Shown here piece after piece: positions 51,254 through 61,456 of a DNA stretch of 64,000 nt. The notes under the pieces were generated by a model that was not told the DNA's origin, did not search any database, and saw only the letters and a list, made by a program, of their open reading frames with translations. A program made the translations under genes and the position numbers. Location of the stretch: the NCBI RefSeq assembly GCF_900090315.1, contig NZ_FMHZ01000002.1, positions 7,081,281-7,145,280 on the forward strand, in the 5' to 3' direction. The stretch's first letter is position 1. Each line of letters begins with the position of its first letter. Origin of the DNA: Micromonospora citrea (GTDB taxonomy: Bacteria > Actinomycetota > Actinomycetes > Mycobacteriales > Micromonosporaceae).

Positions 51254-52138
51254 GTGGCCACATCCGCCGTTCGCACCCACCACCTGACCAAGCGCTACGG
51301 GACGCTGCTGGCCCTCGACGGGTTGGACCTGACCGTTTCGGCCGGCGAGGTGTTCGGTTTCCTCGGCCCGAACGGGGCCGGGAAGTCCACCACCATCCGG
51401 CTGCTGCTCGGCCTGGCCCGGCCCACCGCCGGCCGGGCGTGGATCTTCGACGTCGAGGCCGGCGACGTCGCCGCCCACCGGTCGCTGGCGTACGTGCCGG
51501 CCGACGTGGCCCTGTGGCCGCAGCTCACCGGCGCGGAGATCCTCGAGTTGCTGGCCGCCACCGGGCCGGGCGTCGACCGCGCCTACCGCGACGAACTGGT
51601 GGAGAGGTTCGCCCTCGACGTGTCCAAGCCGGCCCGCGCCTACTCGACCGGCAACCGGCAGAAGGTCGCGTTGGTCGCCGCGTTCGCCACCCGCGCGCCC
51701 CTGCTCGTCCTCGACGAGCCCACCAGCGGGCTCGACCCGTTGATGGAACAGGAGTTCCGCCGCGCTGTCACGGTCGCCCGGGACCGTGGCCAGACGACGT
51801 TCCTCTGCTCCCATCAACTGGCCGAGGTCGAGGCCGTCTGCGACCGGGTGGCGATCCTGCGCGCCGGCCGGCTCGTCGACGTCGCCACCGTCGGCGACCT
51901 GCGCCGCCTGCACCGCACGGAGGTGACCGCCCGGTTCACCGGCCCCGCGCCCGACCTGTCCGACGTGGCGGGGGTCGGCAGCGTCGCGCGGGACGGCGGG
52001 ACGCTGAGCTTCTCCCTGAACGGGCCACCCGCGCCGGCGCTGCGCGCCCTCGCCGCCGCCGACGTCACCGCCCTCACCGTCCGGGAACCCAGCCTCGAGG
52101 AGATCTTCCTCGACTACTACGGCGAGGCCGACCGATGA
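51254..52138 (+). CDS. ABC-2 type exporter ATPase
   Basis: This is a 294-residue ATPase with Walker A GPNGAGKST (residues 37-45), the signature YSTGNRQKVALV (LSGGQ variant) and Walker B LLVLDEPTSGLD. The switch histidine is in FLCSHQLAEVE, and a C-terminal domain follows. The GTG at 51254 is 7 nt after GGAGG. It belongs to the drug/antibiotic exporter group that couples to one large ABC-2 permease. The permease follows with a 4-nt overlap. Confidence 0.92.
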   Translation: MATSAVRTHHLTKRYGTLLALDGLDLTVSAGEVFGFLGPNGAGKSTTIRLLLGLARPTAGRAWIFDVEAGDVAAHRSLAYVPADVALWPQLTGAEILELLAATGPGVDRAYRDELVERFALDVSKPARAYSTGNRQKVALVAAFATRAPLLVLDEPTSGLDPLMEQEFRRAVTVARDRGQTTFLCSHQLAEVEAVCDRVAILRAGRLVDVATVGDLRRLHRTEVTARFTGPAPDLSDVAGVGSVARDGGTLSFSLNGPPAPALRALAAADVTALTVREPSLEEIFLDYYGEADR

Positions 52139-53762
52139 CCGCCACCGCCCTGGCGGCGACCGGCCACCGCCCCGCGCAGGCCGGGGCGGGCGCGCCGTCA
52201 CCCGCCTGGCCGTACGCCAGGTGCGTCGCGGCGCCGCCGTCGTGTTCGCCGTGACGGTGGGGATGTCGACGCTGGTCGCCACCACGTACACCAGGACGTC
52301 GGGGACGGCCTCGACGCGGCCGCGCTCGCCGCCCTGGCCCGCAATCCCGCGGTCCGGACGCTGTTCGGCGAGCCGGCCGCCCTCGACACCGCCGGTGGTT
52401 TCACCGTCTGGCGGACCGGCACCGTCCTCGCCGTCGTGCTGTCGGTCTGGGGCCTGCTCGCGACCACCCGCGTCACCCGGGGCGAGGAGGCGGCCGGGCG
52501 GTGGGACCTCCTGCTCGCGGGCCGGTCGGGGCCGGCGGCGGTGCTCGGCCGGCACCTCGCGGTGCTGGCGACCGTGGCGGCCCTGACCGGGGCCGCGCTC
52601 GCGGCGGCGCTCGTCGCGGCCGGCACCCCGGCCCGGGGAGCCGTCCTGCACGGCGCCGGCCTGGCGCTGGTCACCACGGTGGCCGTCGCGGCGGCGGGCC
52701 TCGCCGCCCAGGTCTTCCCCACCCGGGCCGCGGCGACCGGGGCCACGCTGACGTTCCTCGGTGTCGGGCTGCTCGCCCGCATGGTCGGCGACGGCGTCAC
52801 CCCGCTCGGCTGGCTGCGGTGGCTGCCGCCGTACGGGCCGCTGGCCCTCACCCGCCCCTACCAGGCCGACCGGGTGTCGCCCCTGATCGTGCTCGCGCTC
52901 ACCACCGTGGTGTTGTGCGCCGGCGCGTTCACCCTGGCGGTGCGGCGGGACGTCCGCGACGGGCTGGTCGCTCCCCGCCGGCCGCCCGCCCCGCCTGCGG
53001 CTGCTCCGCTCGGTGGAGTCCTTCGCCGTGCGGCGGATGCTGCGGCCACTCGCCGGCTGGTCGGCCGGCGTCGGGGCGTACTTCCTGCTGATCGGCGCGC
53101 TGGCGGTCTCCCTGACCGAGTTCCTCGCCGACAACGCACGCTTCGCCGACCTCGCCGCGCAGGCGGGTTTCGCCGGCCTCGGCACCGTCCACGGGTACGT
53201 CGCCAGCCTGTTCGCCCTGCTCGCCGTGCCGGTCGGCGCCTTCACGGCCGTCCGGCTCGCCGCGTTCGCGGCCGCGGAGACCGACGGACGCCTGACCCTG
53301 CTCCACGCCGGGACGCTCTCGCGCGCCCGCCTGCTCGCCGCCGAGGTCGCCACCACCACGGTCGGCGCGGCGGCGCTCGTCACCGTCGCCGGCGCGGCGA
53401 CGTGGCTCGGTGCGGCGGTGGTCGACGCGGATCTGTCGCTGCCCGCCGCGCTCGCCGGCACCTGGAACGTCCTGCCCGTCGCGCTGCTCAGCCTCGGGTC
53501 GGCGGTGCTGGCCCTCGGCCGGGCGCCGCGCGGGGTGGCGGCCCTGGGCATGCTGCCGAGCGCCGGCGGGTTCCTGCTCACCGTCGTCGCCGACAGCACC
53601 GGCGCGCCGGCCTGGGTCGGCCGGCTCTCGCCGTACGCGCACCTCGCGGACGTGCCCCAGACGGCGCCGAACTGGCCCGCGACGGCCGTCATGGTCGCGC
53701 TCGCGGGCACGGCCGTCGCCGTCGGCACCTGCGGATACCGGCGTCGGGACGTGCGGGCGTAG
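52135..53762 (+). pseudogene. ABC-2 exporter permease, three frameshifts (probable sequencing errors)
   Basis: The ATG overlaps the ATPase stop by 4 nt, and about 542 residues would result, the expected length of actinobacterial antibiotic-exporter permeases. The pieces are collinear: RRGAAVVFAVTVGMSTLVATTY, then the frame with VWRTGTVLAVVLSVWGLLATTRVTRGEE, then ESFAVRRMLRPLAGWSAGVGAYFLLIGALAVSL to the end. Breaks fall near 52200, 52290 and 53000, each a small change in a GC-rich run. Twelve-helix topology is recovered when the pieces are joined. Real inactivation cannot be excluded. Confidence 0.82.
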
Positions 53763-53866
53763 CCTCAGCCGACCCGGAGCCGAGGCCGCCGGCCAGTCGG
53801 GGCACCGGCCCAAGCGCGGCGGCACCGGTTCCGCCCGACGCCGGCCGCGCGCCCTAGCCTGTCCGG

Positions 53867-53989
53867 GTGACCGCCGAACTGACCCTGCTGTCGACAGTGG
53901 CCTTCCGCGGTCAGGAGATCACGGGCCCCCGTCCGCGGGAGCTGCTCGCCGGCGGCTGTGGCGTCTCCGGCTGGTCCTACAGCCGGTAG
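53867..53989 (+). pseudogene. N-terminal remnant of a SARP/BTAD-type regulator
   Basis: The 40 residues after the GTG read VTAELTLLSTVAFRGQEITGPRPRELLAGG. This is the opening of AfsR/SARP-type regulators (LTLLSxVAxRGxEITGPRxRxLLA), followed by a stop. The DNA-binding helices and BTAD region are lost. TAGCCT at 53855-53860 lies 6 nt before the GTG, a typical leaderless -10 position, so the remnant still has its promoter. Its 3' end overlaps the 3' end of the permease gene on the other strand. Confidence 0.7.
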
Positions 53990-54888
53990 AACGCGCGGTA
54001 GCGGCGGATCAGCCGCCACTGCACCAGCACCGCCGCCACGGTCAGCAGGATCATCACCAGGGTCGCGGCGGCGGCGTAGCCGTAGCGCAGGTACTCGAAG
54101 CCGGTGCGGTAGACGAACAGCGACAGGTAGGTGGTGGCGTACGGGGGCGGGCCGCCGTCGGTGACCACGAAGGCCGGCACGAAGGTGAAGTGCAGGCTCT
54201 GGACGGCGTCGCGCACCGCCAGCAGCCCGAGCACCGGCGCCATCAGCGGCAGCGTGATCCGGCGGAACACGTCCCAGCCGGTGGCGTCCTCGATCGCGGC
54301 CATCTCGTAGACGTCGCGGGGCAGCGCGCGGCGGGCCGCCAGCAGCACCACGAAGGTCTCCCCCATGGTGAACAGGCTCATCAGGATCATCGCGGCGCGG
54401 GCGTCGGTCGGGTCGGTGAGCCACTGCGGCGGGGTGCGGCCCAGCGCGGTCAGGCCGTTCTCCCCGCCGGTGCGCAGCACCTGGTTGATCGGGCCGTAGA
54501 GCGGGTTGAGCAGCCACAGCCAGAGCAGCCCGTAGGCGATCTCGGGCACCGCGGTCGGCAGCACCGCCGCGCTGCGGGCGCTGCCGACGCCGACCGCCCG
54601 GCGGTGCAGCAGCAGCGCCAGGCCGAGGGCGAGGAGCACCCGCAGCGGTACGGCCACCAGCGCGAAGACCAGCGAGTTGGTCAGCGACACCCGGAAAACC
54701 GGGTCGTCGGCCAGCGCGACGAGGTTGTCCAGCCCCACCCAGCGCGGCGGGCGCAGCAGGTCGTACTCGGTGAAGGCCAGCGCCAGGGTGACCGCGGCGG
54801 GCAGCAGCACCAGCCCGACGAGGCCGACGAGGTACGGCGTCAGCATCAGCGCCAACTGCCGGCGCGAACGGCGGTCGGTCGTCGTCAC
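53977..54888 (-). CDS. Sugar ABC transporter permease (MalF-like)
   Basis: This is a 303-residue permease with six membrane segments. It starts VTTTDRRSRRQLALMLTPYLVGLVGLVLLPAAVTLALAF and has an EAA-type loop RDVYEMAAIEDATGWDVFRRITLPLMAP. It is intact. The GTG at 54888 overlaps the stop of the ATPase by 4 nt. Order in the operon on this strand is MalG-like permease, binding protein, ATPase, MalF-like permease, so it is the last gene. Substrate is a carbohydrate by family only. Confidence 0.9.
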   Translation of the reverse strand: MTTTDRRSRRQLALMLTPYLVGLVGLVLLPAAVTLALAFTEYDLLRPPRWVGLDNLVALADDPVFRVSLTNSLVFALVAVPLRVLLALGLALLLHRRAVGVGSARSAAVLPTAVPEIAYGLLWLWLLNPLYGPINQVLRTGGENGLTALGRTPPQWLTDPTDARAAMILMSLFTMGETFVVLLAARRALPRDVYEMAAIEDATGWDVFRRITLPLMAPVLGLLAVRDAVQSLHFTFVPAFVVTDGGPPPYATTYLSLFVYRTGFEYLRYGYAAAATLVMILLTVAAVLVQWRLIRRYRAFYRL

Positions 54889-55923
54889 GGGGCGTACCGG
54901 CGGCCGGAGTCGGCGTGGAAGACGTGCACGTCGGGCCAGTGGACGGCGACGCGTACCGCCGCGCCGCGCCCGGGCCGGCGGGCGGCGGGCACCCGGGCGA
55001 CGACGGGGTGCCCGGCGGCGAGGGTCAGGTACGCGTACGCGTCCTCGCCGACCACCTCGACCCGGTCGACGGTGGCGTCCGTGCCGTCGGCGGCGTCGAG
55101 GGTGACCGCCTCGGGCCGGAAGCCGATCCGCATTCCCCCGGCCTCGACGCCGGGTGGCGGGTCGCCGCCCGGGCGCAGCGGGCCGTCCGCCGGGAGCAGG
55201 TTCATCGCCGGGGAGCCGACGAAGCGGGCGACGAAGGTGGTGGCCGGGGTGCGCCAGATCTCGTCGGGGGTGCCGACCTGCTCGATGCGACCGTCGCGCA
55301 GCACGGCGATCCGGTCGGCGAGCACCAGCGCCTCGGTCTGGTCGTGGGTGACGTGGACCATGGTGGCGCCCAGTCGGTCGTGCAGGGCGCGCAGCTCGGC
55401 GCGCATCTGCACCCGCAGCGCCTGGTCGAGGTTGGACAGCGGCTCGTCGAGCAGGAACACGTCCGGCTCGCGCACCAGCGCCCGGGCCAGCGCCACCCGC
55501 TGCCGTTCGCCGCCGGAGAGCTGCGCGGGCCGCCGGTCCAGCAGCCCGGCGCAGCCGACCGTCTCGGCCGCCGCCCGCGCCCGCTCCCGGGCGACGGCGC
55601 GGGGCGTGTCGCGCACCTCGAGGCCGAACGCGATGTTCTCGGCGACGCTCAGGTGCGGGAAGAGCGCGTACGACTGGAACACCATCGACACGTTGCGCCG
55701 GCCCGGACGCTCGCCGGTGACGTCGCGCCCGGCGATGCGGACGCGGCCGGCGGTGACCGGCTCGAGGCCGGACGACCCGCAGCACGGTCGACTTGCCGGC
55801 GCCCGACGGGCCGAGCACCACCAGCAGCTCGCCCCGGGCGACGGCCAGGTCCACCTCGTGCAGCACGGTCGCGCCCCGGTACGCGGCCGAGACCCCGGCC
55901 AGGGCGAGGCCAGGGTCGCTCAC
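54885..55923 (-). pseudogene. Sugar ABC transporter ATPase (MalK-like), one frameshift
   Basis: N-terminal part: the GTG at 55923, LLVVLGPSGAGKSTVLRVV (Walker A). After a break near 55777 the correct frame continues VSMVFQSYALFPHLSVAENIAFGL, the signature LSGGERQRVALARAL, Walker B VFLLDEPLSNLD and switch VHVTHDQTEALV. A TOBE region follows with MRIGFRPEAVTLD. Unlike the ATPase at 24978, all catalytic motifs are present. Adding one G (restoring VAGLEPVTAG) rebuilds the protein, so the break is probably a sequencing deletion. Confidence 0.85.
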
Positions 55924-57235
55924 CCGTGCTCCCCGCGGGCGAAGATCGGGCGGGTCTGCCGGTCGAGTTCGCGGATCACGTCGTCGAGCCGGTCGCCCCG
56001 GTGCATGGCGTTCTCCAGGATGCCGTAGGTGACGTCCTCGATCTCCGGCCAGGTGGAGACGGTCGGCAGGGCCCGGACGGTGGGGATGGCGTCGAGGAAG
56101 ACCCTGGCGCTGCGCGGCGGCTGGGCGGGGCCGAGGAACGCCGGGGACTGCGACACTCCGATGTGCGACGGGACGGTGCGCCCGGCCGCGACGATCCGCT
56201 GGCCCTCCTCGGCGATGGCGAACTCCAGGAACCGCCACGCGGCGTCCTTGTGCTTCGCGCCCGGGTCATGCAGTACGCGTCGGAGTGCAGCACCCCCACC
56301 TGCTCCCGGTAGACGGGCAGCGGGGCGACGTCCCACTCGAAGCCGGTGATCGAGCGGAACGTGGTGGTGGAGCGGCGGGAACTCATCAGCATGGCGAGCC
56401 GGCCGTTGGCGAACCGGGACTCGTCGTCCTCGGCCTCCACCTCCTCGTCGGTGGGCACCACCCCGTACGCGAGCCGCAGGTCCACCAGGTTTTCAGCGCC
56501 TCCCGGGCGGCCGGGGTGTCCAGCGTCAGCCGGGTCGGCCTCGCCGGGTCGTCGACGAGCTGACCGCCGCCCGACCAGACGAACGGGGCGAGCCGGATGA
56601 TCGACGGCTCCACCCCGAGGCCGTGCACCGCCGGGCGCAGCGCGGCACCCTCGCTCTCGGTGGCCCTGATCACCGCGCCGCGTGAGTCGCGGGTCATGGC
56701 GCCGGCGGTGGCGACCATGTCGTTCCAGGTCCAGCCGGCCTTCGGCTCGGGCACGCCGTACTTGGCGAAGAGGGTGCGGTTGTAGTAGACGGCGAGGCTG
56801 GAGACGTTCTGCGGCAGGCAGAGCTGCCGATCCTGCCAGCGGAAGGCGTTCCACGCCACCGGGTAGTAGTCGGCCGGGTCGACGGTGTCGGAGGCGGCGA
56901 GGCGGTCGTCCAGCGGCTCGATGACGTCCTTGGCGGCGAACTGGCCGTAGAAGCGGTAGTTCATCAGGAACAGATCCGGCGGGGCGCCGCCGGCCACCGA
57001 GGTGGCCAGCCGGGCCAGCAGGTCCTTGCGGTCGCTGGCCTCGACGAGCTGCACGTCGGCGCCGGGGCGGGCCTTCTCGTACGCCTCGACGAGGGTGCGG
57101 TAGGCGCGAGTTCCTCGGGGCGCCGAAGACCAGCAGCCGCACCGGCCCGTCGGCCGACGCGCCGGAGCCGGCGCCGCAGCCGGCGACGGCCAGCACGGCG
57201 GTGAGCAGCAGGGCGAGCATCGCCTTCGGGCGCAT
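55920..57235 (-). pseudogene. Sugar ABC transporter substrate-binding lipoprotein, three frameshifts
   Basis: The ATG at 57235 gives MRPKAMLALLLTAVLAVAGCGAG, a lipoprotein signal with lipobox AVAGC; the ATG at 57259 is an alternative. The pieces run collinearly through QLVEASDRKDLLARLAT, then NYRFYGQFAAKDVIEPLDDRL, GVVPTDEEVEAEDDESRFANG and finally KHKDAAWRFLEFAIAEEGQRI. Breaks lie near 57110, 56492 (one A lost from an A-run) and 56270 (one G lost). About 438 residues would result, normal for solute-binding family 1. Confidence 0.83.
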
Positions 57236-57261
57236 CGTCGGTGTCGTCTCCGGTCGCATCG

Positions 57262-58113
57262 TCAGTGTCGTCCCGTCGGGTCGTCGTGGTGGAGGAAGCG
57301 CCGCTGGGCGAGCACGAAGACGACCAGCGCCGGCGCCGTGGCCAGCACCGCGCCGGCCAGGAACACCGGGAAGTTCGTCGGGTCCAGCACCGAAAGGGAG
57401 CGCAGCGCCAGCGGCAGGGTGAACAGGTCGCGGTCGTAGACGTAGACCAGCGGGTCGAGGAAGTTCGACCAGGTGAGCACGAAGGTCAGCGCGGTGAGCC
57501 CGGCGGTGACCGGCCGGACCAGCGGAAGGGCGACCCGCCACCACGTCGCGTCGGCGAGAGGTCCGCCACCAGGCAGGCGTCGTAGAGGTCCCCGGCAGCG
57601 CCCGGAAGGCCAGGTAGTAGACCAGGACGTAGAGCGGCGACGTGCCCAGCAACGCCGGGGCGATCAGCGGCACCAGGGTGTCGGTCAGGCCGAGCAGCCG
57701 GAAGATCGCGAACCGGGGTACGAGCAGCGCCGTGGCCGGCACCATCAGGGCCACCAGGGAGGCCGCCACGACGACGGCGGTGGTGCGCGGGGCCAGCCGG
57801 GCCAGCGCGAAGCCGGCCAGGGACGCGACGAGCACGCTCAGCGGCACCGCGACGACCGCGACCAGCACCGAGTTGAGCGAGGCGCGCAGCAGCCCGCCCA
57901 GCTCGACGGCCTGCTGGTAGCCGGTGGTGGAGACCGGGTCGGGCACGAGCCGCGGAGTGGGCGGCGGCGGCAGCCCGGGCTCGGTGAGCGACCCGGCGAC
58001 CAGCAGCAGCAGCGGCGGACGAAGACGAGCAGGACGAACGCCGCGCCGAGGGTGCGCCAGGCGCGGCCGGCCGCCTCGGGCAGCGGTGAGGGGCCGCTCG
58101 CGCGGCCCCTCAC
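57262..58113 (-). pseudogene. Sugar ABC transporter permease (MalG-like), frameshifts
   Basis: Collinear pieces include RGRASGPSPLPEAAGRAWRTL with FVLLVFV at the N-terminus, then ELGGLLRASLNSVLVAVVAVPLSVLVASL, a middle LVPLIAPALLGTSPLYVLVYY and the final LTWSNFLDPLVYVYDRDLFTLPLAL. Breaks lie near 58018 (one C lost from a CCC run) and around 57560. About 284 residues if repaired. The GTG at 58113 is a guess because no ribosome site is clear. It is the first gene of the importer operon as read, downstream of the BNR protein. Confidence 0.78.
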
Positions 58114-58139
58114 CGTGTCGTTGCCGATGGTCGAACTCC

Positions 58140-60927
58140 TCAGAGCGCGAGCTGCCAGGCGCCGAGGCCGTGCGAGGCGGCGTAGAGCACCCGCTTGCCC
58201 GGCACTACGGTGAGCCCGGCGACCTCGACGTTGGGCATGCCGCGGGCCGCCTTCACCCAGGTGGTGCTGCCTTGGCCAGCCGCAGGACGCCGAAGTCGGT
58301 GGCCGCGTAGAGGTCACCGGTGACGTCGTCGCGGACGAGGTCGGTGATCGGCTGGTCGCCGAAGTCGTACGACCGGTCGGCCCAGGTCGCGCCGGCGCCG
58401 GCCAGCTTCACCTCGAACGCGTGCCCGACGGTGGCCGGGGTGTTCGAGTTGAACCCGCTGTAGGAGATCCACGCCCGGGCCGGGTCGGCCGGGTCGACGT
58501 GGATGCTGGTGACGAAGCGGTTGGGCGTGGCGGCGGTGTCGATCCGCGTCCAGGTGACCGCCGACGCCGGCTCGGCGTCGACGTTGCGGGACACGAACAC
58601 CCGGCCCGTGCTGGTGGCCGCGTACGCGGTGGACGAGTCGGTGGCCACGCGCTGCACCACCGAGACGGCCCCGCGGCCCGGTCGCCCCAGGCGGCGTCGG
58701 TCAGGTTGACCGTGCCCAGCGGCGCGAAGTCGCCGCACTGCGCCTCGAAGGTGCCGGTCCAGGTGTTGCAGATCCGGTCGGCCTCCGCCAGGCTCCGGTC
58801 GCCCAGGCCGAACGTCTTGGTCCGGTAGACGGTGCGGGAGGTGCCGGAACATCGTGCCGCTGACCTTCGGGTCGCTGATCACCGGGGCGTAGAACAGGGT
58901 GCCCGGCTGCCCGAAGATCGGGTCGGAGATGGAGATCCAGCTGCCCACGTCACCGTTGTTGAAGTTCACCTCGGGCGTGGCGTCGTAGAAGGTGTGGAAG
59001 CGGAACTCCGGCCTGCCGACGTCGAAGCCGGACGCGCCGCCGTCGCCGATCATCGTGTTGACCCAGCGCCTGCGCTGGCCCTTGTTCTCCCAGGTGCCGT
59101 TGTCCTGGGTGCCGCCCTGCAGCAGGGTGTGGTCGTGCGGGCTGGCCGAGAGGCTGATGAACTGCAGGGTGTTCATGCCCTTGTTGATGCCGTCCAGCTT
59201 CGACGGGATCCGCGAGAGCATCTGCTTGCAGCGGTCCTTCTGCGCCTGCGTGGCCAGGTTGCGGTCCGGGTTGTCGCACCACGCCGACCGGTCGACGAAC
59301 TGGCCGCTGGAGCGCATCACGCCGCCGTCGTTGGCCTCGAAGAACTGGTAGGGGTTGCGCGGGTTGGTGACCAGGGCGTGCTGGTCGGGGTGCAGGCCGT
59401 TGGGGTGCAGCTCGTCGGTGCCGTCGAAGGTCATGTCGGTGCCGCTGACGCCGGCGTCGGTGGAGAGCACCACGGCCCGCTTGTGGGCGACGGTCTCGCC
59501 GTAGACGTACGAGCCGCCGGTGTAGACGATGTCGGGGTGCCCGGCCGGGGTGTGCACGAACACGTCGTACCAGCACTGGCCGGTGCACTGGTTGTAGGTC
59601 GCGTAGCCCGGGTCGGCCGGGTTCGCGCTGGTGAGGTCGGTGAACGCGGGGGCACCGCCGGCCACGTCGTCGCTGCGGAACAGCCGCGAGTACGGGTTGC
59701 CGAGGTTGCCCTCGTAGACGTACATCCGGGTCTTGCCGTTCGGCAGGGCGGTCACGTCGATCGCGGCGCGGGTCTGGAAGACCGCCGGGTTGAGCGACGG
59801 CTTGATCTGGGTCCAGGTGGCGCCGGCGTCCGCCGAGCGCCACACGCCCCGGGCGTACGAGGAGGCGTAGACGACGTTCGCGTCGCGCGGGTCGAGCTTG
59901 ACGTAGCGCACGCCGCGCGGCGAGCAGGCGGCGGTGTTGTTGTATTCGGCGGCGCTGCCGGTGCACTGGGTCGCGTCGGCCGAGCCGTTGTGGACGAACT
60001 TCCAGTTCGCGCCGCCGTCGGTGGACTTGTAGAGGCCCCACTTCTCGGCGTCGGGCACCGGGCGGGTGACGCCGGTGCAGCAGGAGCTGGACATGCCCCG
60101 CAGCGCGGTGGTGGTGGCGACGTAGAGCGTCTTCGGGTCGCCCGGCTTGATCGTGATCTCGCCGATGCCCTTGCCGGCCAGGGCGTCCTTGCCCAGCGGG
60201 CCCTTCCAGGTGACGCCGCCGTTCGTCGACTTGTAGAGGCCGACGCCGGCGACGCAGCCGGAGGCGCAGGTGTTGGCCTCGCCGGTGCCGACGTAGATCG
60301 TCAGGCCGGTCTTGTCGTTACGGTCGATCTTGACCGAGCCGGCCGCGTTGATGCCGAGCGGACCGCCGAGGTAGAACCACTTCGGCTCCGGCGCGAGGAC
60401 GTTGAGGGTGCCCCAGACGCCGCCGCCGGCCGGCGTCACGTACGCCCGGCAGAGCAGGGCGTTGCAGTCGGGCGCGATGTCGATGGAGGTGACCCGGCCG
60501 CCCGCGACGTACGCGTTCGGCACGTAGTTGTAGGCGTTGCGGAACTCGGTGAACGGGTAGAGGGCCTCGCTCGGGCCGACGTTGGTCCACCCCGGGCTGC
60601 CACCGGCGCGCCGCTCGGCGGCCGAGTACGCCGCCTTCGACCGGTCCATCTGGGCGATGCTGATCGTGCTGGCCGGGTACGCGCGCTCCAGGAACTCCTG
60701 CTGGGCGGCGTTGCCCGGGCCGTCCGGCGACATGCCGTCGTTGCCCGGCACGGCCTGGCGCAGCCGCTCCATGTGGGCACCGAGCGCGCCGGGCATCTCG
60801 CCGTCCCGGTCGCGGCGGCGGGGGCCGGCACCTGGGCGCCGGCGAAGTGGATTCCTACGAGCCCGGTCGATGCCACCAGGGCACCGACCGCCAGCCCCAC
60901 GAGCAGGTGGCGACGTCTGCGCTTCAC
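58140..60927 (-). pseudogene. Secreted BNR/sortilin-like repeat protein, frameshifts
   Basis: The GTG at 60927 follows GGAAGGA and gives KRRRRHLLVGLAVGALVASTGLVG, a signal peptide. The body is a beta-propeller with BNR/Asp-box-like motifs such as YKSTNGGVTWKG, YKSTDGGANWKF and WRSADAGATWTQ, of the type seen in exo-sialidases and sortilin-like proteins. Frame breaks are near 60830, 58850, 58683 and 58270, each a 1- or 2-base loss. About 930 residues if repaired. No catalytic Arg triad or Tyr is assigned. Substrate and enzymatic activity unknown. Confidence 0.8.
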
Positions 60928-61039
60928 GAGGGTCCTTCCGGCAGATAGGGGCCGCCGCGCGGCCCTCCGGATTGGCGACCGTCGCTGGCAGCGTCCACGT
61001 CGGAGAATGGCAGAGCGGATCGACGGGGGCAATCCCCGC

Positions 61040-61366
61040 ATGGACCGGGATCAACGGATGGTTGCGTCCGCATGGAACGGGTGGTGCGGCGCCATGCCGG
61101 CGCCGCACGAGAACCGCGGCGAGGCCGCCACCCCGATGACCGGGCAGGAGGACGTCGACCCGTTCACGCGGGAACGGCCCGGGGTGCCCGTCGGCCGGCC
61201 CGGCGACGCGCGGGAGGTCGCCGCCGTGGTGACGCTGCTCGCCTCGCCCGCCGCCGCGTGCGTCACGGGCGCGTCCTGGCCCGTCGACGGCGGCATGTTG
61301 CTGACGGGTCCCGCAGGTCGACGCGCTCACCTCGCACGACTGGCGGGCGGCGCGGGAACGAGGTGA
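61040..61366 (+). pseudogene. C-terminal remnant of an SDR oxidoreductase
   Basis: The frame reads TPMTGQEDVDPFTRERPGVPVGRPGDAREVAAVVTLLASPAAACVTGASWPVDGGMLL. This is the standard C-terminal end of classical SDR enzymes (GRPxEVA, LAS, TGAxxxVDGG). The N-terminal nucleotide motif and the YxxxK site are absent. It is a remnant rather than a small gene. A 1-base change near 61310 also breaks the tail. The start at 61040 is nominal. Confidence 0.75.
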
Positions 61367-61456
61367 CGTCCTCCGCGACGGTCGCCGACCGGACCGTCCA
61401 ATCTCGAATCCTCTAGTAGGGTCTCCCCGGCTAGATCAACTGGACGGGGAGATGTC

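Noticed and set aside
58832..61366. A long plus-strand frame opposite the BNR protein
   Set aside because: Only its last 100 codons (the SDR remnant) carry family motifs. The rest is a shadow of the minus-strand gene.
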